From Gaertneriomyces semiglobifer (Eukaryota > Chytridiomycota > Chytridiomycetes > Spizellomycetales > Spizellomycetaceae): a stretch of DNA of 64,000 nt. The DNA lies in the NCBI GenBank assembly GCA_025558075.1, contig JAHLKF010000004.1:434001-498000 (forward strand), in the 5' to 3' direction. Positions 1 through 11,171 of the stretch are shown piece after piece (position 1 is the first letter of the stretch; the number at the start of each line of letters is the position of its first letter). Both the position numbers and the translations under genes were made by a program. The notes under the pieces were generated by a model that saw only the letters and a list, made by a program, of their open reading frames with translations, had not been told where the DNA came from and searched no databases.

Positions 1-855
1 GGCAGGCGAAAAGCAAGCAGAAGAGATATTACGAGAAAGAAATCACCACGAATCTTCAATTCCAGCGAACTGGTTTGGATGAGGAAGAGGAAGAGCTGGT
101 TTTAGAGACATTCACGGTCGAACAGGTGGCAGCGATGGACAAACAGGCAATTGAACATGACATTAAAAAGCTACAAGACAAAATCGCCGAAGGTACCCCC
201 AACTTGAGCGTCCTTGCGGAGTATCGGCAGAAGATGAATGCTTATTTGGAAAGAGCGAAAGATTTAGATGAGATTACTCAATCACGGGACCAAGCCAAAC
301 AAGCATATGATGAGCTGCGAAATCAGCGGTTGGCAGAGTTCATGGAGGGTTTTACGGCCATTTCCCAAAAATTGAAGGAAATGTATCAAATGATCACAAT
401 GGGGGGCAATGCCGAGCTGGAACTTGTGGATAGCCTGGATCCATTCTCTGAGGGTATCATTTTCTCTGTCATGCCGCCAAAGAAGAGCTGGAAGAACATC
501 TCCAACCTGTCAGGCGGTGAGAAAACGCTTTCATCGCTGGCATTGGTATTTGCTCTCCACCACTTCAAACCAACACCTTTGTATGTTATGGATGAGATCG
601 ATGCTGCGCTTGATTTCAGGAATGTGTCCATCGTTGCCAGTTACATCAAGGAGCGGACGAAGAACGCGCAATTTGTCATCATCAGTCTGCGAAACAATAT
701 GTTCGAACTAGCGGATCGGCTAGTAGGAATCTATAAGGTGAGACGTATCACATACGTGTCTGTCAGTGCCAGCAACGTTAACGTTCTGTTTTCCCTCTTA
801 ATAGACGGAAAATACCACCAAGAGCATCACCATCAATCCTACAGCAGTTGCGTAA
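1..855 (+). CDS. SMC4: Condensin subunit SMC4, C-terminal part (5' truncated)
   Basis: This is the C-terminal ATPase half of an SMC4-type protein, the condensin ATPase that compacts mitotic chromosomes together with SMC2. The frame is open from base 3, so the gene enters from the left edge. The end of the coiled coil is followed by the ABC signature NLSGGEKTLSSLALVFAL (about 505-560) and the Walker B/D-loop region YVMDEIDAALD (583-615). The H-loop-region segment FVIISLRNNMFELADRLVGI follows. One intron at 738-804 (phase 0) joins the exon ending VGIYK to a last exon reading TENTTKSITINPTAVA and stopping at 853-855, which matches the usual SMC4 tail. Without splicing the frame runs on to 893 with unrelated sequence. 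About 261 residues are visible. The SMC4 rather than SMC2 assignment rests on the overall tail and signature and is confident. Confidence 0.93.
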
Positions 856-1049
856 CGGCAGCTTCGATGTATCCTTTGTCTGAATCGTCATAACATAGAC
901 GATTGTATATAAACAATTTAAATAGAAAATGTGAATAGTGACAACTGCCTAAATATTGAACATCCATGGGTCACGATAACTTAATTGAATGAAGATGGGT
1001 TGGATTCAATTCCCAACTGATGGGCGCTCTAGATGGGGTTTCGTACCGA

Positions 1050-3259
1050 TCAGTGGATATTGTAACACTTCGATGGACCGTAGCGACATTCTTCTCCATA
1101 ACTGCATGATGAAAGATTACAAACGTAAGTAGGTGCCGGGGATATGAATAGATACCAGGAGCAGCGACTTACGGGCACGTGATATGGTAAGGGCACCCTG
1201 AGGCCTTGTTGGCACACTTGGCACCAAATATGCACTCAAGCTTTCGTTTCGTAGGCTTTTCCTTCTTTTTCTCCTTCTTCGACTGCACCGGCACGAAGTC
1301 TGCAAGCGTAGGCACGTGTGCGTGCTTTTCGGAGTGCTTGGCAGAAGGCCGTAGCCGTCGGGCTTCGGCAGCAGGTGAGTCATTTGGGGTCAAGAACATG
1401 CCAGTTGGGACGAACTCGACCGCTTCAGGATTCAACAAGGGCGATGGCGGAGAGGGCAAGACAAATGTGGGATCCAACGGAGATAACGGTTGCGTGATCG
1501 CAGGCACAGAGATATAACTTATGTCCGTCGGTAGGAATGACGGGACAAATTCCGCCGCCATAGGATTAAGCGACGGAGACACAGGTGTGGCTGGAGCCGA
1601 AGGGACGAATTCAGGTGCGGCGACATTCAAGCATGCTCCAGCATTGTCTGTTCCGGTCGCTTCGGCGCTAACGGTAGCCGTACAATCCGTCACCTCCGCG
1701 GTGGAAATTGCGTGACCGTCAGGCAAGATAGGTTCGTCCGCGCTTTCCACAATCACTGGTGCAACAATACGATCGGTAGTTGGCACTTGTTCCAAGTCTT
1801 CCTCGTCTGTGTCATCGCTCTGCTCGTGAACAGTCGTACGCATCTGATGACGAGAACTTGAAGCATTTCCCACCATTTCGTCGATTACAGTCCGGACAGT
1901 TGGTAACACTTCAGGGACTTTCTCTCTACCAACGTTTATTTGGGTTGATGACCATGTGTCCTCATCGTTTTGCTCAACAACGCCTTCATGGCGCTGGTGC
2001 TCATCAATGGAAATATCGTCAGATCGTACATCCTCAGATCTAGTGACTTCATCAATTGTGTCTGCAGCCATAGGCGCATCCACACGGCATTTATCAGTTG
2101 AACTACTCGAAGGGATGCTCACCCCCTCGGTGGTAATCTCGGCCCCGACAGGACAAGAATTGTTCCCTGATTCACTGCCCTCGTCAGCAACCGTGGTGAA
2201 ATCCTGATCCTGTTGTTTTTTCTCCATGACCTCAAACTTGCTTTGTGTACCCTTGATATCGGTGTCCATCGATGAATGGACGGTGGCTGTGCTCAATGGC
2301 ACATCAAGAGGAACATCGTTCAAAGGAGTAGTGGTCACTACCTCAAGAACGTTCCCCTCGACTTGTGTGATCTCTGCGGTGTGTACCAGCGCATCTGTGG
2401 GCCAAGACACGCCCATCACTCCTGATACAACGGGGAAGATTTCATCGACTTGAATTTCCGTGCTTGCGACGGCAAGGCCTTCTCCCACGACACACATCGA
2501 GTCCGCGTTGACGCCTTCTTCCATGTCGACACTCAACCCGTGCACCACCGTCTCAATTTCTGCTGGTGACGGGCTCTCATCAGTTCCAACTACGGAAGAA
2601 GCGGCGGATACTGCTAAATCGGATATGCCCGAGTCAACCATGCCACCGTCGCTATCCGCTTTTGCCGCTTGCGACTTGTCGCGGGAGACGGGTACAGGGT
2701 ACTCGTCAACGTCAATCTTGCTAATTTGAGCGGCGGCATGAGAAACCTGGTGGGTGAAAATGGAATTGGCAAAAGGCAACTCGCGTCGAACATTAAATAG
2801 ACATCCAACCTGAATATCTACTATGGAGACCTCCTCTCGCTTCTCGATCCTACGGTCTGCGCCCTCTATGGCATAATCCACCTATTGGTGAAAATGAGCT
2901 TTAGAAAACGCAAAGTAAGTCCATTCATATCCAAACATACCTTGGTCAATGTTTCAACAGTCATTTTTGTTTCTTTAGTGATCTGATGTACGGTATCGGT
3001 GGACTTTGTGGACTTTGAGGTCGTCGGTTAGTGTGACAGCAGGATACAGTGTGCGCAATTAAAGAATCACCCACCATGGACAAATCCTTGTCCTTTTTCC
3101 TATACCGATATATCAGGTAGCCTCCTAGCGTAATGGTTGTGAGACCTGCAACCAGGACCGCGCGAGCCATCTGTCCAAGAATCGAGCTGCAACATTAGCC
3201 AGACGGTACCAGAAATCACAGCCCAAAGCACAAGAGCTTACAGGGGACGGAGGAGCCAT
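1050..3259 (-). CDS. Predicted membrane-anchored protein with three PAM2 motifs and paired CCCH zinc fingers
   Basis: I find no named orthologue. The model has five exons: 3259-3242, 3170-3075, 3003-2941, 2881-1173 and 1101-1050 (645 residues). All junctions keep frame. The short first exon is the least certain; translation could instead start at 3170. A hydrophobic segment near the N-terminus (AVLVAGLTTITLGGYLI) is followed by a basic patch YRYRKKDKD, as in signal-anchored outer-membrane or ER proteins. A long acidic, Ser/Thr-rich low-complexity region follows. Near the C-terminus are three copies of the PABP-binding PAM2 pattern: LNVAAPEFVP (1601-1630), LNPMAAEFVP (1541-1570) and LNPEAVEFVP (1406-1435). 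The protein ends with two CCCH-type fingers. The first is C-x5-C-x6-C-x2-H; the second, C-x5-C-x6-C-x3-H, is completed only after splicing of intron 1102-1172. PAM2 motifs bind the MLLE domain of poly(A)-binding protein. The anchoring and an mRNA-tethering role are inference. Confidence 0.75.
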
Positions 3260-3773
3260 TATTGCAGGATATGGGCGCCGAGTGTCAAGGCGGCAAAATA
3301 TGGTACACGGACCCCTTGCTAGTAGTCTATTGCTACCAGGTGACCCTCGAAACCCTCACTGAAGCGACGATGACTTTATTCTTCCTTTCCACACTGAGTG
3401 CGACTGTGTGTAATCTAGATGATCAGAGTTAGCCTTCGGCACGAGGATCGTTGCAGACGAATCTTTGAAGGCCTACGATGTACACACCCGGATCCACCGA
3501 CCAACTAGCCACCTCTTGCGCCGTATCGCCTGGCCTTTCCTATGTATATAACAGCCTGACCACGCCAGCCTGTCGTCGTCGCAGCTTGTTGTTCTCACCG
3601 TTGCGTTGTGAAAAGTGCGTAAAGTGCCAACGGAAATCGGTGATTTTGTTTTGGCAAGTCTCGCGTAATCCATAACACGCAAAACTCCGCTTTCGTTAAG
3701 CGTTTCTTGATAATACTGAATGGTGATTAGACTATTCGGATTCAACGACAACTCGGGTTGATGCGTAGGTTCA
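3260..3773. other. Divergent intergenic region
   Basis: This gap separates two divergently transcribed genes and must hold both promoters. A TATA-like stretch (tatgtatataac) lies near 3541-3552 on the plus strand. The short open frames here match nothing I recognise. Confidence 0.4.
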
Positions 3774-4904
3774 ATGTCAACGTTGTTGTCGCAACGCCAA
3801 ACACCGCCGTCGTCCGGTCGACGGTCTTCAAGTCAGCGTCTAAGTTCAAGCAAGCAACCGAAAACACCGCTGACACCGGCCCTTGTTGAAAAACAGGATT
3901 CCGCGAGTGACGTTAAAGCAAAAGACTGGGGATGGTTAACAGAGGAGGATCTGGCAGGCTCTGATGAGGAGTTAGCAAGGTGAAATTTGTATTCTTCAGT
4001 GTCTGTTTCCGCACTCATCCCGAACTACTTCAGTCAGATACGAACCAGACTTGCCACACGAACACCACCACATAGCGTAGAGCATCTTGACATCTTGACA
4101 TCGTATCATCTATCCATGGTGATTCATGCCCGGCAGTGTCAATATCCCCTCAATGTTACAATCCCCTTCCTGGCTCTGCTAAGGCGCATCCTGGATTCCT
4201 TCCCCATCTCCCCCACCAAATCACGCGATGAAGCAATAGCAACATTTCAAAACGAACTGGCATTGTTAGTAGAAGGTGGTATCATTCATGTGCAGTACGG
4301 CATGCGGATAGCTGAGGTCGTAGTAGAGAGCATACTCCAGCACTGGCGGCTGTGGCAAGCCGTATTTACGATCCAACAAAGCGAGGAGCTAGTAGAAGTC
4401 GATGTACAAGTGGAGCAACCGCCCGAGGTTGCCCTGGTAGGGCTTTCAGTTGAGCATCCGTTCTCAAGACCGTTCAGTCGCAGTGCACAAGTATTGACAA
4501 GCAACGAGCACATGGAGGAAAAAGACTCTGATGACGGTCGGGGTACTAGTAGTAGCCATGCTTGGCCGCCAGCATTGATGAGAGCGGTGCCATGGGATAT
4601 ATGGGAGGCTGAACAGGAGCGCGCTCGTAAGGAAGCAGAACGGGTAGAGGAAGAACGGCGAAGAAGAGAGGAGGAGGAACGTAAGGCCGGTATGTCAAAT
4701 TGTCTTGCGTTCATTGATTCTCAACCGACTGACGCCGGGGTGGCGGTAGCGGAAAACCCGTTCGCTGTATTAAGCAAGGAGGATGTGCAACAAATAGCGA
4801 CAAGCACCGTGATCAAATTACTCGACGATTTGAAAGGCGACGTTGAGAAGGCAATGGAAGATGTCCGAACAAGGTTCTTGAACAAGATCGGCGCCAAAAA
4901 ATGA
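3774..4904 (+). CDS. Hypothetical coiled-coil protein
   Basis: Three exons (3774-3979, 4034-4689, 4750-4904) give 338 residues. Introns 3980-4033 and 4690-4749 have GT..AG ends and keep frame. Skipping the second splice would add a 20-residue in-frame insert. The N-terminus is Ser/Pro/Arg-rich and followed by an acidic patch with WGWLTEEDL. The middle (about residues 70-170) is a predicted helical globular region containing QCQYPLNVTIPFLALLRRIL. A strongly charged helix (EQERARKEAERVEEERRRRE) follows, and the C-terminus is helical and contains VIKLLDDLKGDVEKAMEDV. I do not recognise the family. The protein looks cytoplasmic or nuclear, with no signal peptide or membrane segment. It ends 128 nt before the convergent PDCD5 gene. 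Confidence 0.6.
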
Positions 4905-5032
4905 TGTGACAGAAATCCTTTAGCAATATTCGTGGTATGCTAGACAATATGTACACGACGGCAGAAGCAACGGTGACAAATAGGAACCGGTACTGAGCAG
5001 CTACACGTCTATTGGAGGATGCATCTTCAGTT

Positions 5033-5855
5033 TCACAGTCCAAAGTCGTCGTCATCCGAATCATCGTCTCGTCGGCGGTTGTACTGTAGGAGAGACGAAT
5101 GTGAGATAGGTTGGTGAGGTGAAAACCATCACAGCTCGGCTCACAGTGATTTTGGTTTCGTGTTGGTTTTGTTCGTTTATTTGCTCCAGTAATCCAATCA
5201 ATGCTTGCTCAGTGACCTTTCCGCGTAGTTGTCCGGTTTGTGCCTGTATCTCTCAACGATTAGGAGATTGGTTGCCATGCTGCACAAGAGTGGATCCCCA
5301 CCATTCGAATCAACAGATCCTCCACCGCACGCGCCTTCTCGGCTTTCACTATCTTTATGCGAGCGACTAAGATGAGATGTACTTCAGCATAGCAATTATC
5401 GCGCGGGCAGCAGTTGACAATGTAAGGCACATACGGCGTTCTCGCGCAACATTATCCAATATGGTAAACAGCTACTCCAAAATCCAAATGAACATCCAAC
5501 CTCAGCATCTTGACTTTCACAGCATTATACGCTTACCATATTCCGCCGCATCTCTTCCATTTGCCTATTATGACACGAAGTCAACTTGGGACGATCAATC
5601 CAACGAACAGTTGCTAATTAGCCTTACCTTTGCTTTTCCGCTTGCTCCTCATTGTTCTGTGGTCCACCCGCTGCCATTCCTGGTGGAAAACCCATCGAAC
5701 TTGGTCCCGCACCTGCTGATCCCTAAGAAGATCTTGCACTTAGCATTTGCGGTTGTAGTGCTCGAGAAGGTGCAAAAAATACTACTAACCCCCTGCGCGG
5801 CCTTCATCTCAGCTAACCGCCGAGCACGAATAGCAGCGAGATCATCGTCAGACAT
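5033..5855 (-). CDS. PDCD5: Programmed cell death protein 5 (PDCD5/TFAR19 family)
   Basis: Seven small exons on the minus strand (5855-5790, 5722-5628, 5564-5537, 5471-5435, 5366-5302, 5249-5145, 5083-5033) splice in frame to 148 residues. The start MSDDDLAAIRARRLAEMKAA and the pieces EEQAEKQRQMEEMRRNM, LDNVARERLARIKIVKAEKA, RAVEDLLIRM and IQAQTGQLRGKVTEQALIGL follow the PDCD5 order. The acidic end (RRRDDDSDDDDFGL) is also typical. PDCD5 is a small three-helix DNA-binding-fold protein; in animals it is linked to apoptosis and chaperonin/TIP60 regulation. Two exons are only 28 and 37 nt long. A Gly/Pro/Ala-rich insert of about 22 residues follows the first helix and makes the protein longer than the usual 125 residues or so. 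No single open frame covers the gene, so it is easily missed. Confidence 0.92.
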
Positions 5856-6572
5856 GGTTTTGAAGTAGCAAGTCGATTAGTTCCAATATCTGTTGTTCGC
5901 CGTTGACACCTGCCGCGGAAGTGTGATATTTTGTGTGAACAGGTAAATGCTCAAGTGTTCCAATGCAGATGCATGGCACAGTCACGAAGATGTCCGCTTG
6001 GACCAGCGTTAAAACGTCCTCTGCGACGGACACTCGTTTCTGAGAACACTGGAGGCTACCTTGAACGCTACGACGGAAACTCTGAGAGGGAAGGTATGCC
6101 GCGAGTTGCAGAAGGCCATGATTAGAGTCGTTCAGCAGCGCCTGCAGAGTTAGGTTCTGCCAGCGCACTGAGCGTTCGCGTCAGCTCGGACTGTACACTG
6201 CACACGTACTGTCTGTTTGAGGATGGGGCTGCATTATTTTGTATGCGTCCGACGTCCCTTGGTTATCATTTTGAGGAAAAGGTCCTAAAGACGAGATTTA
6301 GGCTTGGACATTGAGGAAACGGACAATTCGTCTTTGTACAGCTATTCAACAATGCAATTATTTGCCGCATCACCAGCAATGCATCCTAACCGCCACTCGG
6401 GCATTAAGGTTGGCGTCAATGCCAAATAGTATGTCACATGAAGCTACAGAAACGTTGCCGCAGTCAGGGACGGGCGCCATAAATGCACTCGAGGCGCAGG
6501 TAGTAGACCGTGGCTTCCCAAGTTTCGACTTCCTCGAAGCCGTCCACCACCCTCTCCATCAAGCTCGAACAC
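5856..6572. other. Intergenic region, no recognised gene
   Basis: This interval lies between the start of PDCD5 and the stop of the HTATSF1-like gene; both are on the minus strand. It should hold the PDCD5 promoter and the HTATSF1 3' untranslated region. The open frames here (for example 5848-6168 minus) show no family resemblance and overlap the PDCD5 start. Confidence 0.4.
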
Positions 6573-8239
6573 CTAGTGTTGGCTTTCGAGCCACTTCTCA
6601 TAATTTTCAAGTCGCTTCTTCTCTTCCTCCTCATTCGAATCCTTGGAGGAGGACTGTCTGTACTTGCTCTTTCCGTCAAATAGTGCTGCCTCTATCCGCC
6701 GACCAGCGAAAAATCGGCCGTTCATTTTCTTTTCAATTACGTAAGGCAACCACTTGAGGCTGAAGTTGACACTGCGAAACAACCAACCTTGATGCATAGC
6801 TCTGCAGGCTCAGGCTCCTTGAACCGCACGGTCATGATTCCATCTTCTTCAAGCTAAAGTGAAACTCGTCCATCAGGTGGACAGTCAGAGAACGGATGTG
6901 CATCCACTGAACTCACGTCATAGAGTACTACATTTGTCACTTCTCCAAGTTTCTCACATTCGCTGCGTACATCATCCTTCAGATCGAGCAATAACGCTGG
7001 GTCCTCCTATCAGATGAACCCTTCGTCAGCACCGTCTCCAGGAATGGACACCTGCATGATGGCCTACCTCCAACTCGCTTGATGTGAACATATGCTTCAG
7101 TACAACCACTTTGGCAAATTTTTCCGCCTTCTTGCCCTCAGTCTCGTCGAACCAGTCCAGACGCCTGAGCACGGAGGAGGCATTAGATCAAAATAACATA
7201 ACTCAATGATTACTGATTCCCACTTTTCGAGCTTGTTGATTTTCTTCTTTGCAACTTTTTTATCGATTTTACTTCCGGCAGCTGCAGCATTAGCGGCGGG
7301 TGTCGGCGGCGGTTTTGGTTTATCTTGAAATACGGCAGGTTGCACTCGAATTCTTGATGGCTGTCCGTAACGAAAATCACTGTCATCCAACAATTGACAC
7401 GCCAGCGCAACAGATTCTTCTTTGAAATAGATGACCAACGCATCGCCTTTGATGTTGCCCTGGTCATCCTTATAAATTTTAATTCTTGGTTGACCTAGTA
7501 TGTCACTTGTCAGCACGTCACTTTCTCCGAACAGGCAAACCTCACACACCTGTTGAGAGATCTTCCATGAATAGGCCGCATTTACCAAATACTTCCTTCA
7601 TTTCATCCATCGTCACATCGCATGGCAAACCACTAATGTACACGGCAGTATTCGGCTTCTTCTTGGGCTCAACCTTGGGCTTTTTTGATTCTGGCTAGAC
7701 AAATGTATAAGGGAATCACTTAATTGTCTCCAAATGTTGAGGCGCAAGGCTGTACCTCGTCAGAAGTATAGACTTTCTTACGCTTCTGTTTCAGTTGTGT
7801 CGTCTAGAATGAAAGTTCAGTAGTTGACAACAAGTGCTGACTCGAAAGACTTGGGAGACAGACATTATTTTCAATAATAGCTTCCCCATATGCGGCCTGC
7901 TGTGATTCAATAAGGGTTTCATCCCACTGGACATGTGGATCTGGATCAGAAGCCCGCCCGTGGGAATCGTAGATCCGACCCTTCATTGTACCACTGTACC
8001 ATCGGAAACCATGCATGTTTATCCTCATCCCATTCGTAAGATACACCGTCATCGCCTAAAACCGCCATGCGTTAGCTCGCTGGAAGGATAATGAACTCAT
8101 AACCCCACTTACCAGTGTGCACATATTTCCCAGTCTCCTCTATGAAGCGAGTTTTGGGATCATTTTGCCATGAGGCAGCTGCAGCAGCTCCTACACCTCC
8201 TGTTAGCGCTGAAGCGATATCTATGGGCCCTTCCGACAT
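6573..8239 (-). CDS. HTATSF1: HTATSF1/Cus2-like U2 snRNP-associated splicing factor
   Basis: About ten short exons splice to a protein of roughly 370 residues that follows the HTATSF1/Cus2 order. The N-terminus is MSEGPIDIASALTGG, then a WW-like acidic segment (DDGVSYEWDEDKHAWFPM). A basic linker (KRKKVYTSDE..KKPKVEPKKKP) precedes RRM1 (NTAVYISGLPCDVTMDEMKE ... GDALVIYFKEESVALACQLL). The linker KINKLEKRLDWFDET follows. The second RRM is of the U2AF-homology type (EDPALLLDLKDDVRSECEKL ... IMTVRFKEPEPAELCIK) with the conserved GRFFAGRRIEAALFDGKSKY strand. The acidic tail NEEEEKKRLENYEKWLESQH closes it. Yeast Cus2 helps U2 snRNA fold and contacts SF3b1; that function is inferred from family. Start ATG at 8239, stop at 6573-6575. 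The start lies 101 bp from the divergent TBC1D5 start. Confidence 0.9.
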
Positions 8240-8340
8240 CTGTGAGCACATTTAGCAGAGGATAGCACATCCCAAGTTGCAAACGCGCTTGCAAGCGTTA
8301 ACGCTCACCAACTGGAAAAGTGCAAAGAGGATTGCACAGT
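8240..8340. promoter_or_regulatory. Short bidirectional promoter, HTATSF1/TBC1D5
   Basis: Only 101 bp separate the two inferred start codons, so both genes must be driven from this segment or from inside the partner's 5' region. No specific motif is claimed. Confidence 0.4.
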
Positions 8341-11099
8341 ATGAGGAGCGTCCACGAGATTAGGTGAGCATGGTAGCAAGGTTGACGAAAAGTCGTGTGA
8401 AGCTGTTTCTCTAAAGTCTAGTACTTCCTGTGAAAATAGAAATGCATGGAATGCCTTCTTCAGTGACCCCATGTTGTCCATGGACAGCGTTCGACAAAGG
8501 GGTATAAATGGGGATATTACAGCGGACGATCTGCGAAGTTTGTACTGGAAGGTTGTGATTTCCCGGTTTGATTATTTGGGATTTGAGCATCGCTGATGGA
8601 GCGCATGCCCGATCCAGATTTACCTCGATTATCTGCCGAGCCTGAACCCAGATGCCTGGCCTGTGATTCTATCTAAGGAGCGCCAAGGCTATGCTGAGTT
8701 GAAGAAGAAGTATATTTTTGATCCCAATGAGGTCGCCGATGGTGCATCAGATTGGAGTTTGAACAACCCGTTGAGCTTGTCAGAAGAAGTACGGACATCG
8801 CCGTCTCGCATGCCACAGCCTCATTCAAGTTGATGAGTGCTTGCATTGTAGAGCCCTTGGACTGTTTATTTCAAAGACATTGAACTGCAAAAGGTTATCC
8901 GTCAAGATGTCGAGCGAACGTAAGACGCACGATTGTATTTATGTCCCATTCGGCGAAATCTGATTGGAGCAACATGCAGTTTTCCCGACCAGCCTATGTT
9001 TCGCGAAAAGGAGATCCAGGACATCATGGTGGCCGTGCTGTTCATCTGGTGTAAATTGAATCCAGATGTGTCATATCGTCAGGGCATGCATGAGCTGTTG
9101 GCTCCTATTCTCCTCGTAGTGGAGCAAGATAGACTACCTTCTCTTACTGCTGATAGCACCTCAGGGTAGGTGCCCAGCTGAAACGATCTTGTTTTGTGGC
9201 TGCTGACATGTTTTTAGCGACGTCAAGCTCGATCCGGTTATCGCGGCTGTTTTCGATGCTGACTTTATCGAGCATGATGCGGCGGTGCTCTTCTACCGCT
9301 TAATGAAGGCTGCAAAACCTTGGTTTGAGGTTAGTTCAGAGTCTGACCCGCCGAGAACGGGACGATCCATACGCAAGTCCAATTACGATGAGCACCGGAA
9401 TAGTGGACAGGTTAGATTCCACGATTGCAGGGATAACGCCGATTATACTTGCTTATCGAAGTTTTTTCAAGCATGCTGTTAGCAAAGTCCCCGTCATTGC
9501 GTTTTGCAGTCGGGTCCAAAATGACCTTTTACGTGCTCTTGACTTCGCCCTATACACTCACCTGGAAAAGCAAGGAATCGAGCCACAGCTATATGGCATG
9601 TAGGTTGGCCCATGCATCTAGACAATATTCCCGGATACTGATAATTTGCCAATCTTGCGTCAATGTCCTACAGCCGATGGCTGCGCCTACTTTTTGGGCG
9701 AGAATTTCCCATACCGCAGCTGCTTACTGTATGGGACGGACTTTTTGCTGACGATGCGAACTTGAGCCTGGTGGAATTTCTATGTGTCGCTATGCTCCTG
9801 TATTTGAGAAAAGACCGTAAGTCACTTGTGACAATGGTACCAGCAATTCCCCCCGACTGACTTCAAAGGATAGTTCTCGGAGAAGATTACGCAATGACTC
9901 TCCATAGGCTCATGAAGTTCCCTCCCCCTGAGCAGCTGGAAACTGATGTTGCACAGTTCATTTTAAGTGCGCGCGGATTGCGAGAGCGATACAACCAAAA
10001 CGCTTTGTTGATGTCGTCAAAATCAGACAATAGCGACTTAGGAATGAGATCAAATGATCGGACCGCCATTGCTCCTCACCCTATCCGAAAGCGGACCACG
10101 CAACCGTGGGTCGGTTACTCAAATTCGACCAGTAAGGCCCAAAATACCACATCGGGGGGCACCTCCGCACGAGAAAGCTCAGATAGTCTGAATGACAACA
10201 ATGGGATATCCGCTGTCGCATCATCACGGCACCAGATCAAAGCCTTTGCAGCATCGGACCGTGATCGTGTTCTTGCCAAAAGATTAGATGAGTGTGCACA
10301 GGTTCTCTCTCAAGCCTTGTCATTAAAGCGATCGACGGGAGATACGAGCGAGTCCGAATGGATAGAACGTGTTTTGAAAGAAGTACAAGAGGTGGCCCAA
10401 GAGCTTTGCCCAGAAATGCATACCTCCCCCCATCCTGCACTGCCTGCGCGCAAGGGTAGCATTGTTGATGATCCAGAGAACAAGATAGAGGACAGGCCTG
10501 ATGTTCCCATCACTCCTGCCGTTACTGCTCCCACTAGCCGGCCGCCTCTTTTGAGCCACGATAATAGGACTCAAACAGCAAGTCCACGGGGATCATCGGT
10601 CACTACGAGTAAAGTCTCCTCTTCGGCTCCGCTTCGACAGGGAAGCTCGGCGGACATTCGAAATGCGGTTGCAAGTGATCAACACACTGCCATGCACGTT
10701 GTTGCCCGCGGTCCTCCAGCAGCAAGTGAGGGAGCTGATATCAACTGGCCCGCAGACACGGCAGAGCTCGTGGTTGAGAAAGTAAAAGCAGGAGTATCGG
10801 GCTTGAACAAAGTAATATCTGGACTATTTGACGAACCCCGGTCTGACGCGACGAACGGCTGGCTGTCATCAACAGGTGGTCACAAGTGGGGAAGTTCCGC
10901 GGATATCAGAACACGGGAGATGCACACGGTCCAGTACCCGCCCGCTCCACGTACGTCACGACAAGAGCGTGATGCTGCAAGTACTCGCGACCCATTGGGA
11001 GCTGGCGCGAGAGCCGCCACGACCACATCGTATGCAGCAACGATTGTTCCTCGTGCTACTGGAAATACAAATTATGATCCTTTACATCAAATTGGGTAG
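8341..11099 (+). CDS. TBC1D5: TBC1D5-like Rab GTPase-activating protein
   Basis: The product resembles TBC1D5, the retromer-associated GAP for Rab7. The first exon is 23 nt (8341-8363). Further exons are 8422-8551, 8618-8788, 8852-8919, 8980-9165, 9218-9329, about 9472-9599, 9674-9816 and 9874-11099. Recognisable pieces in order are NAWNAFFSDPM, GDITADDLRSLYWK, SDWSLNNPLS, RQDVERTFPDQPMFREKEIQ, YRQGMHELLAPILLVVEQDR, FIEHDAAVLFYRLMKAAKPW, LDFALYTHLEKQGIEPQLYG, RWLRLLFGREFP and LLTVWDGLFADDANLSLVEF. The junction between 9330 and 9500 has several possible solutions; the simplest gives about 728 residues. The C-terminal 300 residues are Ser/Thr/Pro-rich and low-complexity, as in other TBC1D5 proteins. 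Family assignment is strong; the retromer link is by homology only. Confidence 0.87.
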
Positions 11100-11171
11100 G
11101 CTTTACTAGTCGGCCTAAAAGCTATGGCGATAGATATAGCGAATACGAATAGCTGATAACCTGTGCTGGGC

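Noticed and set aside
5848..6168. 106-codon minus-strand frame overlapping the PDCD5 start
   Set aside because: Its end runs past the PDCD5 initiator in another frame, and the sequence shows no domain; probably 5' flank.
6311..6757. 148-codon plus-strand frame
   Set aside because: Antisense to the last exons of the HTATSF1-like gene, whose protein is clearly recognisable.
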